Positions 39,130 through 50,006 of a stretch of 64,000 nt of DNA are shown here, piece by piece (the stretch's first letter is position 1; every line of letters starts with the position of its first letter). The notes under the pieces are model-generated. The model was not told the DNA's origin. It searched no databases and saw nothing but the letters and a program-made list of their open reading frames with translations. The stretch is from contig JAJIRX010000782.1 of assembly GCA_023853785.1 (NCBI GenBank), forward strand, positions 1 to 64,000, in the 5' to 3' direction. Both the position numbers and the translations under genes were made by a program. Source of the DNA: Psilocybe azurescens (Eukaryota > Basidiomycota > Agaricomycetes > Agaricales > Agrocybaceae).

Positions 39130-40620
39130 GTTGAGATGGTCAGTACCATACGAAAGACGGGGATCGTTTACTCACAATGTTATCCAGCTTCGACAGAGTC
39201 AGTGGTTCTTGATCCTCTTTATTGTGCGCTTTCTGCGAATCAGACGATTTGATATTCATTCCCAGATGCTTGAGCTTTTTAAGATTCGAGATCGCTTCAA
39301 AGTTGTGGGGGCCAAAGCACCAAATGCTCGAGGAAAGATTGAGGTATGACATCGACGGTAATCTTATCTAAACGTACTCTGGCCTTGCGTAATGATTTCC
39401 ACATGTCTTCTGGGGTCGATCCATAGCGTTATGTCTCCTGTATGAGCCCCGGATGTCTCTGATCAAAGCAGCAGCGTCAAAGCTGATAGAGTAATGAGGG
39501 GCATTGTAAGGGTCGTTGATGTCTGTAGGAATGAGGACAAGTGTGTGCCGAGTGAGGCACGGACGTCGTCCAGGCGCAGGAGACACGAATTTATCTTCAG
39601 GTAGCAGAAGCGGAGGGGTTGTACAATGGCTGGATAATACTTGAATAGTTGGTGCAGAGTTTGAAATTTATTAGGTATGGGACGCCCATAGTGTGAGATA
39701 CTGGTGATGTTGATGGAAGTAAGACCAGGATTCTGGGCTATGGCTTTAACAAGGTTCTCAAGTATTTTGTACTGATACAGTTGCGAGGTATGCTCCGTAG
39801 ATATAAATATTTCTTCTAGGCCTCTCAGAGCGTCTATCTCAAGTGTGTAAAGGTCATTGGTGACTGTAAGGAGGGGTGGTGTAGTGGCTGGGTAGTATTT
39901 GAAGAGCTGCTGCAGACTTCGAGATTTATTGGTCATATGGCGTATATAGTCTAGGTTTCCGGAGATGTTGATGGATGTAAGACCAGGATTCTGGGCTATG
40001 GCTTTCGCCAGGTTCTTAAAATTTTCGTCATGATAGGGATGTGAGATATTCTCCGCAGATATGATTATATATTTTAGGCCTTTCAGAACGTCTAATTCTC
40101 GTGGAGTTTTAAATCGATTAAAATTTTTTGAAAACGGCGGAGATTCGGTAGGATTTCAAGGGCATCCATAATAATGCGATAGATTGAGTGGCCGTATTTC
40201 TCATTAGCTTTCCACCTTTCAGATAGTTGTAACAAATTTAGAACACAGATGAACAAAAACAGGAGATATGCTAACTTGACACTGTGAACGCCTTTCAAAG
40301 AACGCTATTGCGTCAAACAAGTGATCGATCAACTTCTCTTCCCGGGGGGATTCTTAGGGGGTAGATCAATGGCCAAACTCTCTTGTTCATATCTGGAAGC
40401 AGGTCGATGAGTTGGATCATATGCAGGCGAAAGAGACCCGGTCGTCAACACGCGGGCAGCACGACATACAGCATGGGTTGCCATCGAATTGGTCTCAATT
40501 TTGTGGACGCCCTTTGACATATTTAATCTGGAGACCCCGAGAGTAATAAGCGTCCGCAAGACCTGATCCCTCAGTAACTCAACCATGACAGTGTATGTCA
40601 AGCGAACTTTCTTGACATTA
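39130..40620 (-). pseudogene. Repeat-containing LRR/F-box-like protein, probably decayed
   Basis: Minus-strand frames at 40329-40601, 40092-40298, 39463-39936 and 39140-39352 belong to one locus. The core frame (39463-40020) holds two copies of a roughly 85-residue unit: each has a KAIAQNPGLTSINI segment and a QLFKYYPA segment, followed by a Leu-rich part ending in GLEEIFIST. Such units occur in agaric proteins of the F-box/LRR type. The downstream frame has SYLNLSSSIWCFG and AISNLKKLKHLGMN, also LRR-like. No intact start-to-stop model could be built, although introns at several joints are possible. No function is assigned. Confidence 0.5.
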
Positions 40621-40814
40621 GATAAATTGAGCTGTATGAACCATAAGTAAATAATTTGATGCGAACTGAACTGTACTCACCTCATCACTGATAGCTTGGA
40701 TTAACTCACTGAGTGCAAGAGAGAGCAAGGGGGCCACTTCTCTAGTATTGTTAATTCCATAATAAGCAACATAGCCCGATTTCGTACAGTTTAATACCGC
40801 TCAATCCTTACGCT

Positions 40815-40960
40815 TGTTGACATACCCTGCTACTACTAAGTCCTTCATAACATCTAAATCTATTTGTCACAAAAATGTATAACGGTGCTTCACTCTTTCA
40901 ATGAATCCTCAAGTCCTCTCACTTATTAATAGGCTTACTTATACGTACTCAAAAATCAAT
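40815..40960. repeat. Distal piece of the dispersed repeat (right copy)
   Basis: ACATACCCTGCTACTACTAA, then CTATTTGTCACAAAAATGTA and TGCTTCACTCTTTCAA parallel 30838-30925 of the left copy (ACCCTACTACTACG, TATTCGTCGCACAAATGTAT, ACTTCACTCTTTAA). This suggests the LRR-like gene was placed within the right copy. Confidence 0.45.
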
Positions 40961-41053
40961 CCTCTACCCTCCAAATACTTTATTCCAACAAACATGTGTA
41001 TAAATAATAATCAAATAATGGGAGTTTACAATGCTTTCTAAATTACCAGAATA

Positions 41054-41329
41054 TTGCCAACTCTCACTACCACCGTCGTAGCCTTTCTACTCAACGTAAT
41101 TTTTATCATCTCCGCCTTTACTGTCGAGGAAATGCCCAAGGGTTTCATTTTGACGTCAACTCAGGGGGCACTCACAGCAGCGACTAGCTACGTCGTCTCC
41201 TGGGTTAACGGCCAAAGCATGTGCAGCAACGTCGTTATTCCTGTGAGTCACTATCCCGCTTTTCATAGCAATTTGACTCAGAAGATACGGTTTGAATGTG
41301 GCGTTGTTACGCAGCACCACTGGCTCTAA
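41054..41329 (+). pseudogene. Membrane-protein fragment, possibly MFS transporter relic
   Basis: The open frame has two hydrophobic segments (VVAFLLNVIFIISAF and GALTAATSYVVSWVNG). The second resembles transmembrane helices 9-10 of Dal5-type MFS permeases, but only about 90 codons are open and no intact neighbouring exon was found. It could also be chance. Confidence 0.25.
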
Positions 41330-41768
41330 GGGAGTGGGGCTTAAGCGCCCAACGGACTCATCGACATAAGCAGTAGTATTGTTTTGTTTCCAAAAATACT
41401 AGATTTCTGGCCCCTGATAATCCCTTTAGGGTCATTAAAGCTAATTAATAATTTACCTTCCTTTTCAAAACAATTAGGAATAGCCAGCATTCTTCAATTG
41501 TTGAGCTGTTCATGGAGGGTGAGAAGCCATATCCAATGTTTGATCAAGAATGACTTCGCCACATATGCCACAGCACATGAGATCGGACTAGAAGTTTCCA
41601 AAATTCATCTTTATCGTACGCTCTCGTTAAAACAAAATCTACTACATCGTGAGCAAGACACGTTATTTAAATGCTATATATTCGTAGGGGTCGGTCATGA
41701 TACTTTATCCTGAAGCAAGATTGTGTATCGCAAAGTTGTGAAACTGGGGTTCAAGTTCTTGGGATATC

Positions 41769-44442
41769 CTAATGCAAAGAATATTTTTCCTGAATATGAA
41801 CATTATCATCAGTACAAATAAATCCGAGAGAAAACGAATCTGGATTGTGAATATAGATGTACGCACCCGTAGAGACGCTCCTTTCCATTGCAAAAGTGGA
41901 ACGAAGAGCAAGAATAGACCTGTGACGACGCTGGAGAAATAATCAGAAGTGTATACTAGCTCGACAGAGCATCACCACTCACGCGGCCTCGCATCCGAAG
42001 GTCTGGATGGCTCCGTGTTTGAGCGCCCATGGTACCTGGAAGTATGCAACACTGAAGCCTACGCGGAAATATCCAATCATTATTCAAATATTCTACTGTC
42101 GAAAAGGAATAGAATCGTACCGCCAAGCGTACGTGCAAGGTTGATCAGAGCACTGATTTCACCCTATGTTACATTCAATTTTAGTTATCGTCTTTATTTC
42201 AGAAAAATAAGTATTAAGTATCACCTGATGTTTGGGGAAAGCATCGTTGCAATAAGCGTAGACAGCCACCGTGTTGATCATGACTGAGAATTCTGCAATA
42301 CCCCATCCCATGATTAACGCCCCAACGCTGAGATGTTTCTCAAGTGAAGCTCCAAGAGTAACGAAACCACAGATATACAGAGGAACGGCGATATAACAAG
42401 CCCTATTAAATTCATAGCAATGAGACTTGTGAGGCGTACCAAGCTGAAACAGTCTTACCAAAGACGACTCTCGGCTTCAAAGACACCGTTATTTCGTCTG
42501 ATACTAATGTTCATGATCCAATCATTAGTGTATCGCCCCACAATTTCCCCAAGAAGAACGGAAACCTGTATAGACCCTCATAAGCATGAAATATCTATGA
42601 AGACAAAGCAAAACAGCAGACAATGGGCGTCCCATATCCTCCAGCCACAGCGAATTGGCTAAATCCGTAGCCAAACGGAGGAGGAGAGCCGAGGAAGACG
42701 GCGTTCGTAACCTGGTTGTTCCTTTCAGTTTCAGTTGCACTCAGATAAAGACTGAAGCGCGTACGTTGATACCAATACTAAATCCAAAGAGCATAGCCTA
42801 ATTGTCATATATTAACCCATAAGAACAACATGACCAAAAAAAAATTAGAAACACAAACCTCGAATATCAAGATCATAAGTAAATGCGGTCGCCATACGAG
42901 TCGGAATGGGCTCAAAACCGACTCATACCACGAAATACGGTAATGCTGCATTCTCATACCCGTAATCCCAACGAGATTTTCGATTCTTCTTCGGAGACCT
43001 GTGGAGGTAGGCAATGGGATGGGCTTGAGGGTACGATCGTACATACTATATTTCCGGCAATCAACCAGTCAGTGAAGTTGGGGAAGCCGGCAAATGAAGA
43101 GAAAGCAACTTACGTTTCTTCCATGAATAACGCTATAAGCACAACAACAATTGCTGAGTACATGGAACCAATGCCATACGCCCATCTCCAGGAAGTGCGC
43201 GCGACAAGGAAGCCGAACGCGAAGGGCGATAGGAAGGGAGAGACAAGGAAACCCATCGTCCAGATATTAAGTTTCCGGGCTTGAAGATGGAAAGGATATA
43301 GATCTGTCACGATGTACAAACCCTACACATGCCATTAGATTTCGATAAGTAAAGATGAGCCCAGAGATAGAAACGTACCGTGACCTGTGGAGCAGTTCTA
43401 ATTCAATGATATGGAATAGGATCAATAAAAGAAGGGCGACGATGATAAATCTACTCAATCCCACTCACGCAAAGACAGCGGTCAAACACCGCATAGCTGC
43501 AATCATCACATCAACAGCGCTCGCGGTAGCAGAAGTGGAGGTACAAACCAGTGAACGTCTTGAGATTGGGCGCAAAAGTGCATCCTACAAGGAATCCCAA
43601 AGCCAGGACCTATCAAGAATACTTTCATTAGAGGAGCAGTGACATGCAGGACGAAAGAGTTATGTACCTGAGACCAAAATAGTACGGGAAGCCGACCCAG
43701 ACGTCGAACAAGCATGACAGCAAAAATACCACCCCATCCTAAATATAACATATCCACCGGGTCAGCGCACGCATCAAAACAATCACAGCAATTGCGCAAC
43801 GTGACTCTTACCCAGGAGGAAAATACTCCAACTTCCCAGAACACATAACCATGAGTTCGGAACTTGCAAACGAAAGAAAAAACCACGCAGTAACGCACTT
43901 TGATGTCATATTGTTTATGACTCCAGTTGTCGTATTAAACTGGGTTGCCAAAGCGAAGATGGCCGCGATTCCTGGAAATACGAACAGATACGCGTTAGCT
44001 AACGCACTCCGAAAAGGCTTAGACCCGGGCATGGGCCATGTGCATAGAAGATGGGAAAAGATTACGTACCGATGCCAGAGTCGAAATCGGGAACGATAGC
44101 TGCGAGCGTGATGATGATGAGAAGGACAGTCTTGCGACGGTCACTCCAGTTCTGGGGATCCAACTCTGAGTCGGTGGGTTGTGGCCAGAGCACCTTAGTT
44201 CCATCTGCCGACAGTTTCAACTTCGCTGCGACTGCTTCACCCAATTCGATCTTGGCTTCACTGGACGAAGTGGATCAGAAACGATCACAAAGAGTTTGAG
44301 TTTGAACATACGCAGGGTCTATGATCAAGCGACCAGCCCGTTTCTCGTGGAAAGAATAGAGGTCGATTTCAGAGCCGGAGGTGTGGCTATTGCTAGCATT
44401 GGACTCGGTTTCGTGCTTTTCGTCGACTTTTTCTGAAGACAT
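41769..44442 (-). CDS. MFS transporter, fungal DHA1-like
   Basis: A 12-TM major-facilitator permease in the plasma or vacuolar membrane. Start ATG 44440-44442 (MSSEKVDEKHETES). The cytosolic N terminus contains LWPQPTDSELDPQNWSDRRK, a signature of the fungal DHA1-type family, followed by TM1 (TVLLIIITLAAIVPDFDSGI). Later: GWGGIFAVMLVRRLGRLPVL (loop 2-3, R-x-x-R-R-x-x-x), LYIVTDLYPFHLQARKLNIW, FMEETMYDRTLKP in the central loop, and VAVYAYCNDAFPKHQ with an N-D-x-F-P-x-x-x-G element near 42250. The last exon gives LREKYSLH and the stop at 41769-41771. Many introns of 50-70 bp. Substrate is unknown; relatives carry drugs or polyamines. Confidence 0.87.
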
Positions 44443-45870
44443 CTTGGGCTTGTGCGAGGGGAGAAAGATGGACTCGAGGAAACCGAACCGCTTGGTGTGC
44501 GACTACATATATAAGTACAGGAGCACACTTCGGATACATTAGCTCTTTGGGGCAAGTCTTCTCTCGGAACGTCTGAGAATATACACAGTATGGACGGGAA
44601 TATCCTTCCGAATAAGTGTCGTGAGTAATCGCAAGACCCTGAGGGGCGTTTTAGAACATGATGGGCTGATGGTGTCGTGACTATACGCAGTGGTGTGAAA
44701 TAAGGATTGAATTCGATTTTTGGCTTTGCCTGGCAGATGTTGATATTCATAGCAACTCCCGCACAAGGGTGCCTGATTCGGGGGTGAGCACGTCTGTAAA
44801 GCGCGCGTATGGGAAGAAATAGCGGGTTATATGTTTTCCCAGTACATGCACACCATGGGGGATGCGAGATGTGTTCTGATACGTGCAGTATTTCTCAGCA
44901 ATCGATACACGTGAAGAGAAAAAGGAGGATGATCACCATCTATTATAGGTCAAGTGAACAAATGCCGCGCCTTATCGTGAGAGATGCCTGTACCAAAGCT
45001 GTATGAAGGGACAACGAATCTGAAAAATTAATGTACCTATAGTATCATTCGAAGCGTTGAAATGTTGATTAGGTTTGTTGCTGAGAAGGTGCCATAAGGT
45101 AACGGCGTACCTTGAGGCAAGAAAAGCGGTATCAGATAACTGGCTAATGGTTGCGAGTGGGGAGAAGTATTTGAACGAACACAATTCCCGCGGAGACATT
45201 AATAAGACTTAAGCCACCAGATGGCTTTGTGTGTGATGTGAGTAGAGTCGAGGGAAATGCCGTGGTGGGCTGTAACTCAAGCACGGTTCAACAGTTCATG
45301 CAGATGCTTACTGCGTCCAGCATACTGTATTAGGAGCCGCGAAATAAACAATGGGAAGAACTTCTCACATTGAGGTTACATGTATAGACGACTTCGCCAT
45401 TGATGTGCGTACAGCAATATTCTGCGTTGGGCCCAAGATGTAGGTGCGAGAGCCTATCATTGCCCAAAATACACATGGCTAAGACGGTGCCTTCAATGGG
45501 AATCGGAATGGAGCTTCATCCACATTCCGGGAAATAGCGCTTGAACTGGAGAATATGCTTAGCCAAAACTCTTCAGGACCGTGTTCTGTTCCGGTCTTCC
45601 TGTGAATATTTACATGATCTGAGTTCAAGAAATAGCTCAAGTCGTAAAGAAAGAAACAATGTCGTCGGCCGTGAGAATTGACCAAGTCCCGAAATCAAAT
45701 AAACCACAACAATTGCCTGCGAAAAGAGTGCTCGGCGGTCATTCTCGTGTTCGGGAAATACCAACTCACACTCCAGGCACTGGTAAGCTTTCAATTTACT
45801 CACCTAAACGCCCGAAACTGACTATCAAATGCAACCACAGTCTTATACTACCCGAAATTTTCTAAAAAAA
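44443..45870. other. Intergenic, no gene recognised
   Basis: This is the upstream region of the MFS gene and of uS8m. Open frames on both strands (for example 45573-45803 minus, 45659-45865 plus) lack motifs. Nothing further is supported. Confidence 0.5.
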
Positions 45871-46332
45871 ATGCTCCCTCACGACCTCTGTTCCAAAGTT
45901 CAAAACGCTTTCCGCGCACGGCACCAAAAGCTCGCTGTGAATCATAGCACCCAGAACCTCGGGATCCTAAGCATCCTCTTACGCGCCGGGTTTATCTCTA
46001 GCGTCACACGGGGCACCATCAACGGGCCTGACCCCTCCGCATTCAACACTGCCAAGGAAAACGAGCGCAGGATATGGGCAGACCTCAAGTACCGCGACGA
46101 CCAGCCAGTGCTAGCGAATATGGAGCTCATTAGCATGCCCAGTAGGCGGGTGTTCATGGATTTGGCAGGAATACGCGCGATATGCTCGGGTAGGAGGAAT
46201 GGTCAGGTTAGGCCGCTTGGCATGGGCGAAGTGGCGATGGTGAAGACACAGGACAAGGAGCACGAGTGGTTGGAGGCGAGGGAAGCACTGCAGATGAAGA
46301 TACCTGGAGAGGTTGTGTGTAGAGCGAGATAG
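45871..46332 (+). CDS. MRPS8: Mitochondrial small-subunit ribosomal protein uS8
   Basis: uS8m binds the central domain of the small-subunit rRNA in mitochondria. It is an uninterrupted frame of 153 codons starting MLPHDLCSKVQNAFRARHQK and ending PGEVVCRAR. The bacterial-type S8 C-terminal core is replaced by the fungal mitochondrial form, with NLGILSILLRAGFISSVTRG (about 45953-46012) and LRAGFISS. The ATG at 45871 follows an in-frame upstream extension and is chosen because homologous proteins begin with this leader. This is one of the few intron-free genes in the window. No frame problems. Confidence 0.85.
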   Translation: MLPHDLCSKVQNAFRARHQKLAVNHSTQNLGILSILLRAGFISSVTRGTINGPDPSAFNTAKENERRIWADLKYRDDQPVLANMELISMPSRRVFMDLAGIRAICSGRRNGQVRPLGMGEVAMVKTQDKEHEWLEAREALQMKIPGEVVCRAR

Positions 46333-47764
46333 TTCTGAGTGGGTTGGTGTGTTGTCTATGTTTTGGTGCGTATTTGCTTGGTGTTTTGCTCATCAATCGA
46401 TTCTTATTGGACCTTGATAGATACTTATTTTATTTGACTAATGCTTTTATTTTCTGCTTCCCGTATTATTGGAGTTGTCCAAAGGCGACACTGGAAACGT
46501 CAGGATCTCTTTATTTCATGGACACAACTTATCCTAATCGTAACATGTGCGTATCTCATCCACGGTCTTGGTTTTCGATGCTTCCTATAATATGCGATGG
46601 AAAGTGCCTTACTCTTATCCGGTCGGCCTATAAAGTTAAGTTTACGAAAGAGAAAAAAGACTGGCCCAGCATATTTCACTCCATTTTCTAAAGTTGTTCA
46701 TCTACTGTCCACTCTCAAGAATCTCCACCTCCACCTCCTCCCTTCCCTCTTTGGTTTACACTTTCTCTCCACGCTCTTCAACTGAATGCATCGCCACCGA
46801 GCTCAACCTTGCTTGCTTTTTTTTTTTTTTTCGGCAGGGTGGCGATGGATATGGCGCTTGGACCGCGTAGTAGAAGGATCACATCACTCTCAAAGTCGGA
46901 TCAGTCTAACACAATGTATCGCAAGTCTTAGTGCGGCCCCTTATCCAGCTGCCTCACCAGAATAACTATCGACATTAGAACTATATCCACCACCTCCAAG
47001 TCTCCAGCCCAAGCCTCAGCCGACAACCATTACGAAGATTTCTCTCTTTCTCTCTTGTGTAGCATCTTATAAAAGCATATTCCCAGGATTGCAAGGCTAA
47101 AAGTATACCCCGAAGGGACATTAGTCCAAACAACTTTGTTATCTGTGAAGATGAGTGGTCGAACCCACTGTATATCAAATGATATTAGAGATTTCGGTCA
47201 TTTGACTATTATGCTTTTGGCTCTTGAGTGTCGCGGCTGGCGGAGCGAACTTTGTTTGGGGTGAGAGGGTCAATTGCAGTCCGGTCAAAACTTAAATAAA
47301 TTTGAGTTTCATTACCTCTCAGAGGATCAGAATATCTGCCAGAACGGTCGGAACAGACTATGCGACGCCTGGTCGAATGTTAGGCTAGGACACTTATAAA
47401 ACAACACTCAAGAAAAATAACCATGACGCTTTTCAAGGAGAGCATCGAAAGATTCAAGGTTGAGAACCGTCTTGCCAATTTCAGACATCATTTTACATTT
47501 TACCTATTTTCTCTGAAGAGCCAAACTAACGTTGGATTCAAGCGTCGACGGCTATGAATGAGAACGAGAGGTACTTACTGAAAGCGGCAACTGTACCATA
47601 AATAGTATAGCGTCAACCATATACACGTACGCGGTGCTTATACTCGTCTGCAGCGCCTCTTTTGATGGCTGTGAGCCGCACGTGCGTACTTGAGCCTCAA
47701 GTACATACTCAAGGTGACTCCGAATGTTTGAAGATACCATATAATATTTGCGCCCGCTATATAC
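46333..47764. other. Intergenic, no gene recognised
   Basis: The sequence contains a T15 run near 46818-46833. No open frame carries a recognisable motif. 3' flanks of uS8m and of the first ICMT-like gene lie here. Confidence 0.5.
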
Positions 47765-48529
47765 TCAGTAAACTCCAGGGATCAATTTGTACCGTACTCG
47801 TCTAGCCCACACCTCCCATTCCTCCCCAAACTCTTTCCTCAGCATCTCATCCTCGGCGTTCAACCTCAGACAACTTTTTATAAAAAGTGACGCGAGCGCA
47901 AATAGGATAGGGAAGAAAACCACCCATGCTTTCATATCCGCATACACTCGACTTTCCCTCAGCCATGATCCAGGCGCCATGCAATATCCAAGCATAGCCG
48001 GAAAGAGCGAGAGACCGCTTGAATATGCGGGGTGACGAACCAACCCATACGGTCCTGTCGTGATAAGCTTATGGCCTTTCAAAACGGTTACATGGAACGT
48101 GAAGTGTCGCCCTAATGATCGGTAGCACAGATGCCGGCCTATTCCTGCTAGCACTCCAAGGACAGCTGCCGCAGTCGCGTACGGAGAGAGGGAAATGCTA
48201 TTTTGATCTCCATGGGGCAGCAAGTAGTGCAGTAGTTGCTTGTAACTGTCGGACTGTGGGCACCAATGTGCTCCAATGATAATGTCCGTTTCTATCAATG
48301 CATGCGCCCAATATGTAGCCTGTGTATGTCCGAGTCGGCTTCAGTGCATTGGGAACCTGGTCGTTTCTCGTTTGGTACATACCTTTAAAACGAAGGTCGA
48401 TGTGTGCACGTCCACCAGGCCCTCCTCTAAGCGTCTCTTATTTGTTGGAATTGACGGGTTTGGAGGGGTCGTGCTAACATGGATAGCTAATCCTAGAACT
48501 AGGGTTGTTGCTAGCTTTGCGATGGACAT
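47765..48529 (-). CDS. Isoprenylcysteine carboxyl methyltransferase-like protein, intact copy
   Basis: Member of the ICMT/Ste14-type family of integral-membrane methyltransferases. Exon 1 (48529 down to about 48383) encodes MSIAKLATTLVLGLAIHVST, a hydrophobic N terminus. After one intron, exon 2 (from about 48320) has YWAHALIETDIIIGAHWCPQ, then GRHFTFHVTVLKGHKLITTG, GLVRHPAYSSG (the R-H-P motif) and the C-terminal LNAEDEMLRKEFGEEWEVWA and VRYKLIPGVY, which form the SAM/substrate site. Stop 47765-47767. Ste14 proper methylates farnesylated CAAX proteins, whereas this agaric subgroup may act on other lipids or thiols. It heads a tandem of decaying copies at 48697 and about 49600. Confidence 0.85.
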
Positions 48530-48696
48530 GGTTGTATAGTGTGGGGTGGCGAGGTGGCAGTCCCGTTTTCACTTGACATCCACGTAACCGAATAGTATCG
48601 ATGATCTTCTTTAGTACTAGTAGTTGCACAAGTACGCTTATTTCCACGATCACAACTTCATATTTAGGGTACTTATGTAGGAGGATCTCCTATCAG

Positions 48697-49328
48697 TCAA
48701 TACAAATGGGACACAAAAGATGTACTGGAATCCTCCGCCAATCCCAAAAATCTCTCCCTCAACCACGATCCCTGCGCAAAATACCACATACAAACACCAG
48801 TAAAATTCAAAGTGAGTCCCGTATATCCAGGATGTCGAACAACGGAATACAGGCCTGTTGTAACGAGCTTATGATCTTTCAAGACAGTGACATGGAATGT
48901 GAAATGTCGTCCCATTTCCCGATAGCAGTGGTAGCGGGCCGCACTTCCCACCACCATCATCACAGTGGCCATAACTGTTCTCGGCGACAGGAATATTCTG
49001 CTGGCTTCTAAACCTCCAGGAAAAAGGGAATCCAAAAGCTGCCCAGCGAGTTCGGACTTTGGGAACCAACACGCCCCTATAATAATTAACTCTATCGCAG
49101 CGTGCAACCACGAGGCAGTCTAAATGTGCCAACGACCGATTAATCCAAACCAAACTCTGCTCAGATAACCACAAGACTCACCTTGAAAATAAGACCGGCG
49201 ATATGAACATCGAGTGGACCGTCCTTCGTTTTTCTCTCTCGTTTGTCAATCGCTGGCGTAGGCGGGCTAGCACTGATATGAACCCCCAACGCAGTAAACA
49301 AGATAGCGGGGATTTTTGCAGTAGACAT
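48697..49328 (-). pseudogene. ICMT-like paralog, C-terminally truncated
   Basis: Start ATG 49326-49328 (MSTAKIPAILFTALGVHISA) aligns with the intact neighbour, and the intron lies at the same place (donor near 49181). Exon 2 contains TASWLHAAIELIIIGACWFP, GRHFTFHVTVLKDHKLVTTG and VVRHPGYTG. After GSWLRE the match is lost and a stop follows at 48697-48699. About 60 residues, including the conserved EDE...EFG-EW...YKLIPG end, are missing, so methyltransferase activity is unlikely. Could still be transcribed. Confidence 0.75.
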
Positions 49329-49599
49329 GCTGATAATCTCCCCGGTCCCTTCTATCCATTGAGGTGTTATATGCAGCATCTGCCAGTAATCCAAAACACG
49401 GGTCTTGCTTCCTTTGGTTGCATTTTATCGTACTTTGAGCAACTTTTAGACAACTTTGGGCATAAACGCTTTCGCCTCATGACTACCCCCCATCGTATGC
49501 TACACTTTGACGTGGGGGTTCGAAAAGACTCAACCCGTCCCTCAAAAGTCCAGCTATAGCCATCTTTATCCACCTATTAGTATACTAGTAGATCAATTC

Positions 49600-49800
49600 G
49601 GCCGATGGCATGGCGGAGCCAGTATAAGCAAGATGCCTGTCGTCACCAAATTTTGCCACTGGCAGGCCTTTCAACACAGTGGCTTGAGATGGGAAATGTC
49701 TTCCTATTTCCCGATAACAAAGGTACCTAACCATGGGACCCCACTACCATTAGGATCGCGGCCATTGACACCCCCATAACCAAAATGCCTATCATGATCC
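49600..49800 (-). pseudogene. Third ICMT-like paralog, relic
   Basis: Minus-strand pieces read MIGILVMGVSMAAILMVVGS, then a broken frame with CYREIGRHFPSQATVLKG, corresponding to the MATVMMVVGSAARYHCYREM and GRHFTFHVTVLK region of the second copy. Only about 60 codons survive. It is adjacent to and in the same orientation as the other two copies. Confidence 0.65.
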
Positions 49801-50006
49801 TCGAATCTCGGTGCAGTCCCAAAATTCAAAGACGAAAGACCAGAAATACAAGAAAGGTGTTCGTCCTATATACTACGCAGTACAGATAAATGTACCGTAT
49901 ATGACTTTTGTTTTGTTTCGTGGCGAGAGGATATGTACAATCTCCTACTCCTACTCCTTTTCACCGCATGATCCTACAACAACCACCAGTAGATCGAGCA
50001 TCACTT

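Noticed and set aside
41384..41713. 109-codon plus-strand frame between the LRR-like locus and the MFS gene
   Set aside because: No motif, AT-rich codon pattern and no neighbouring exon support.
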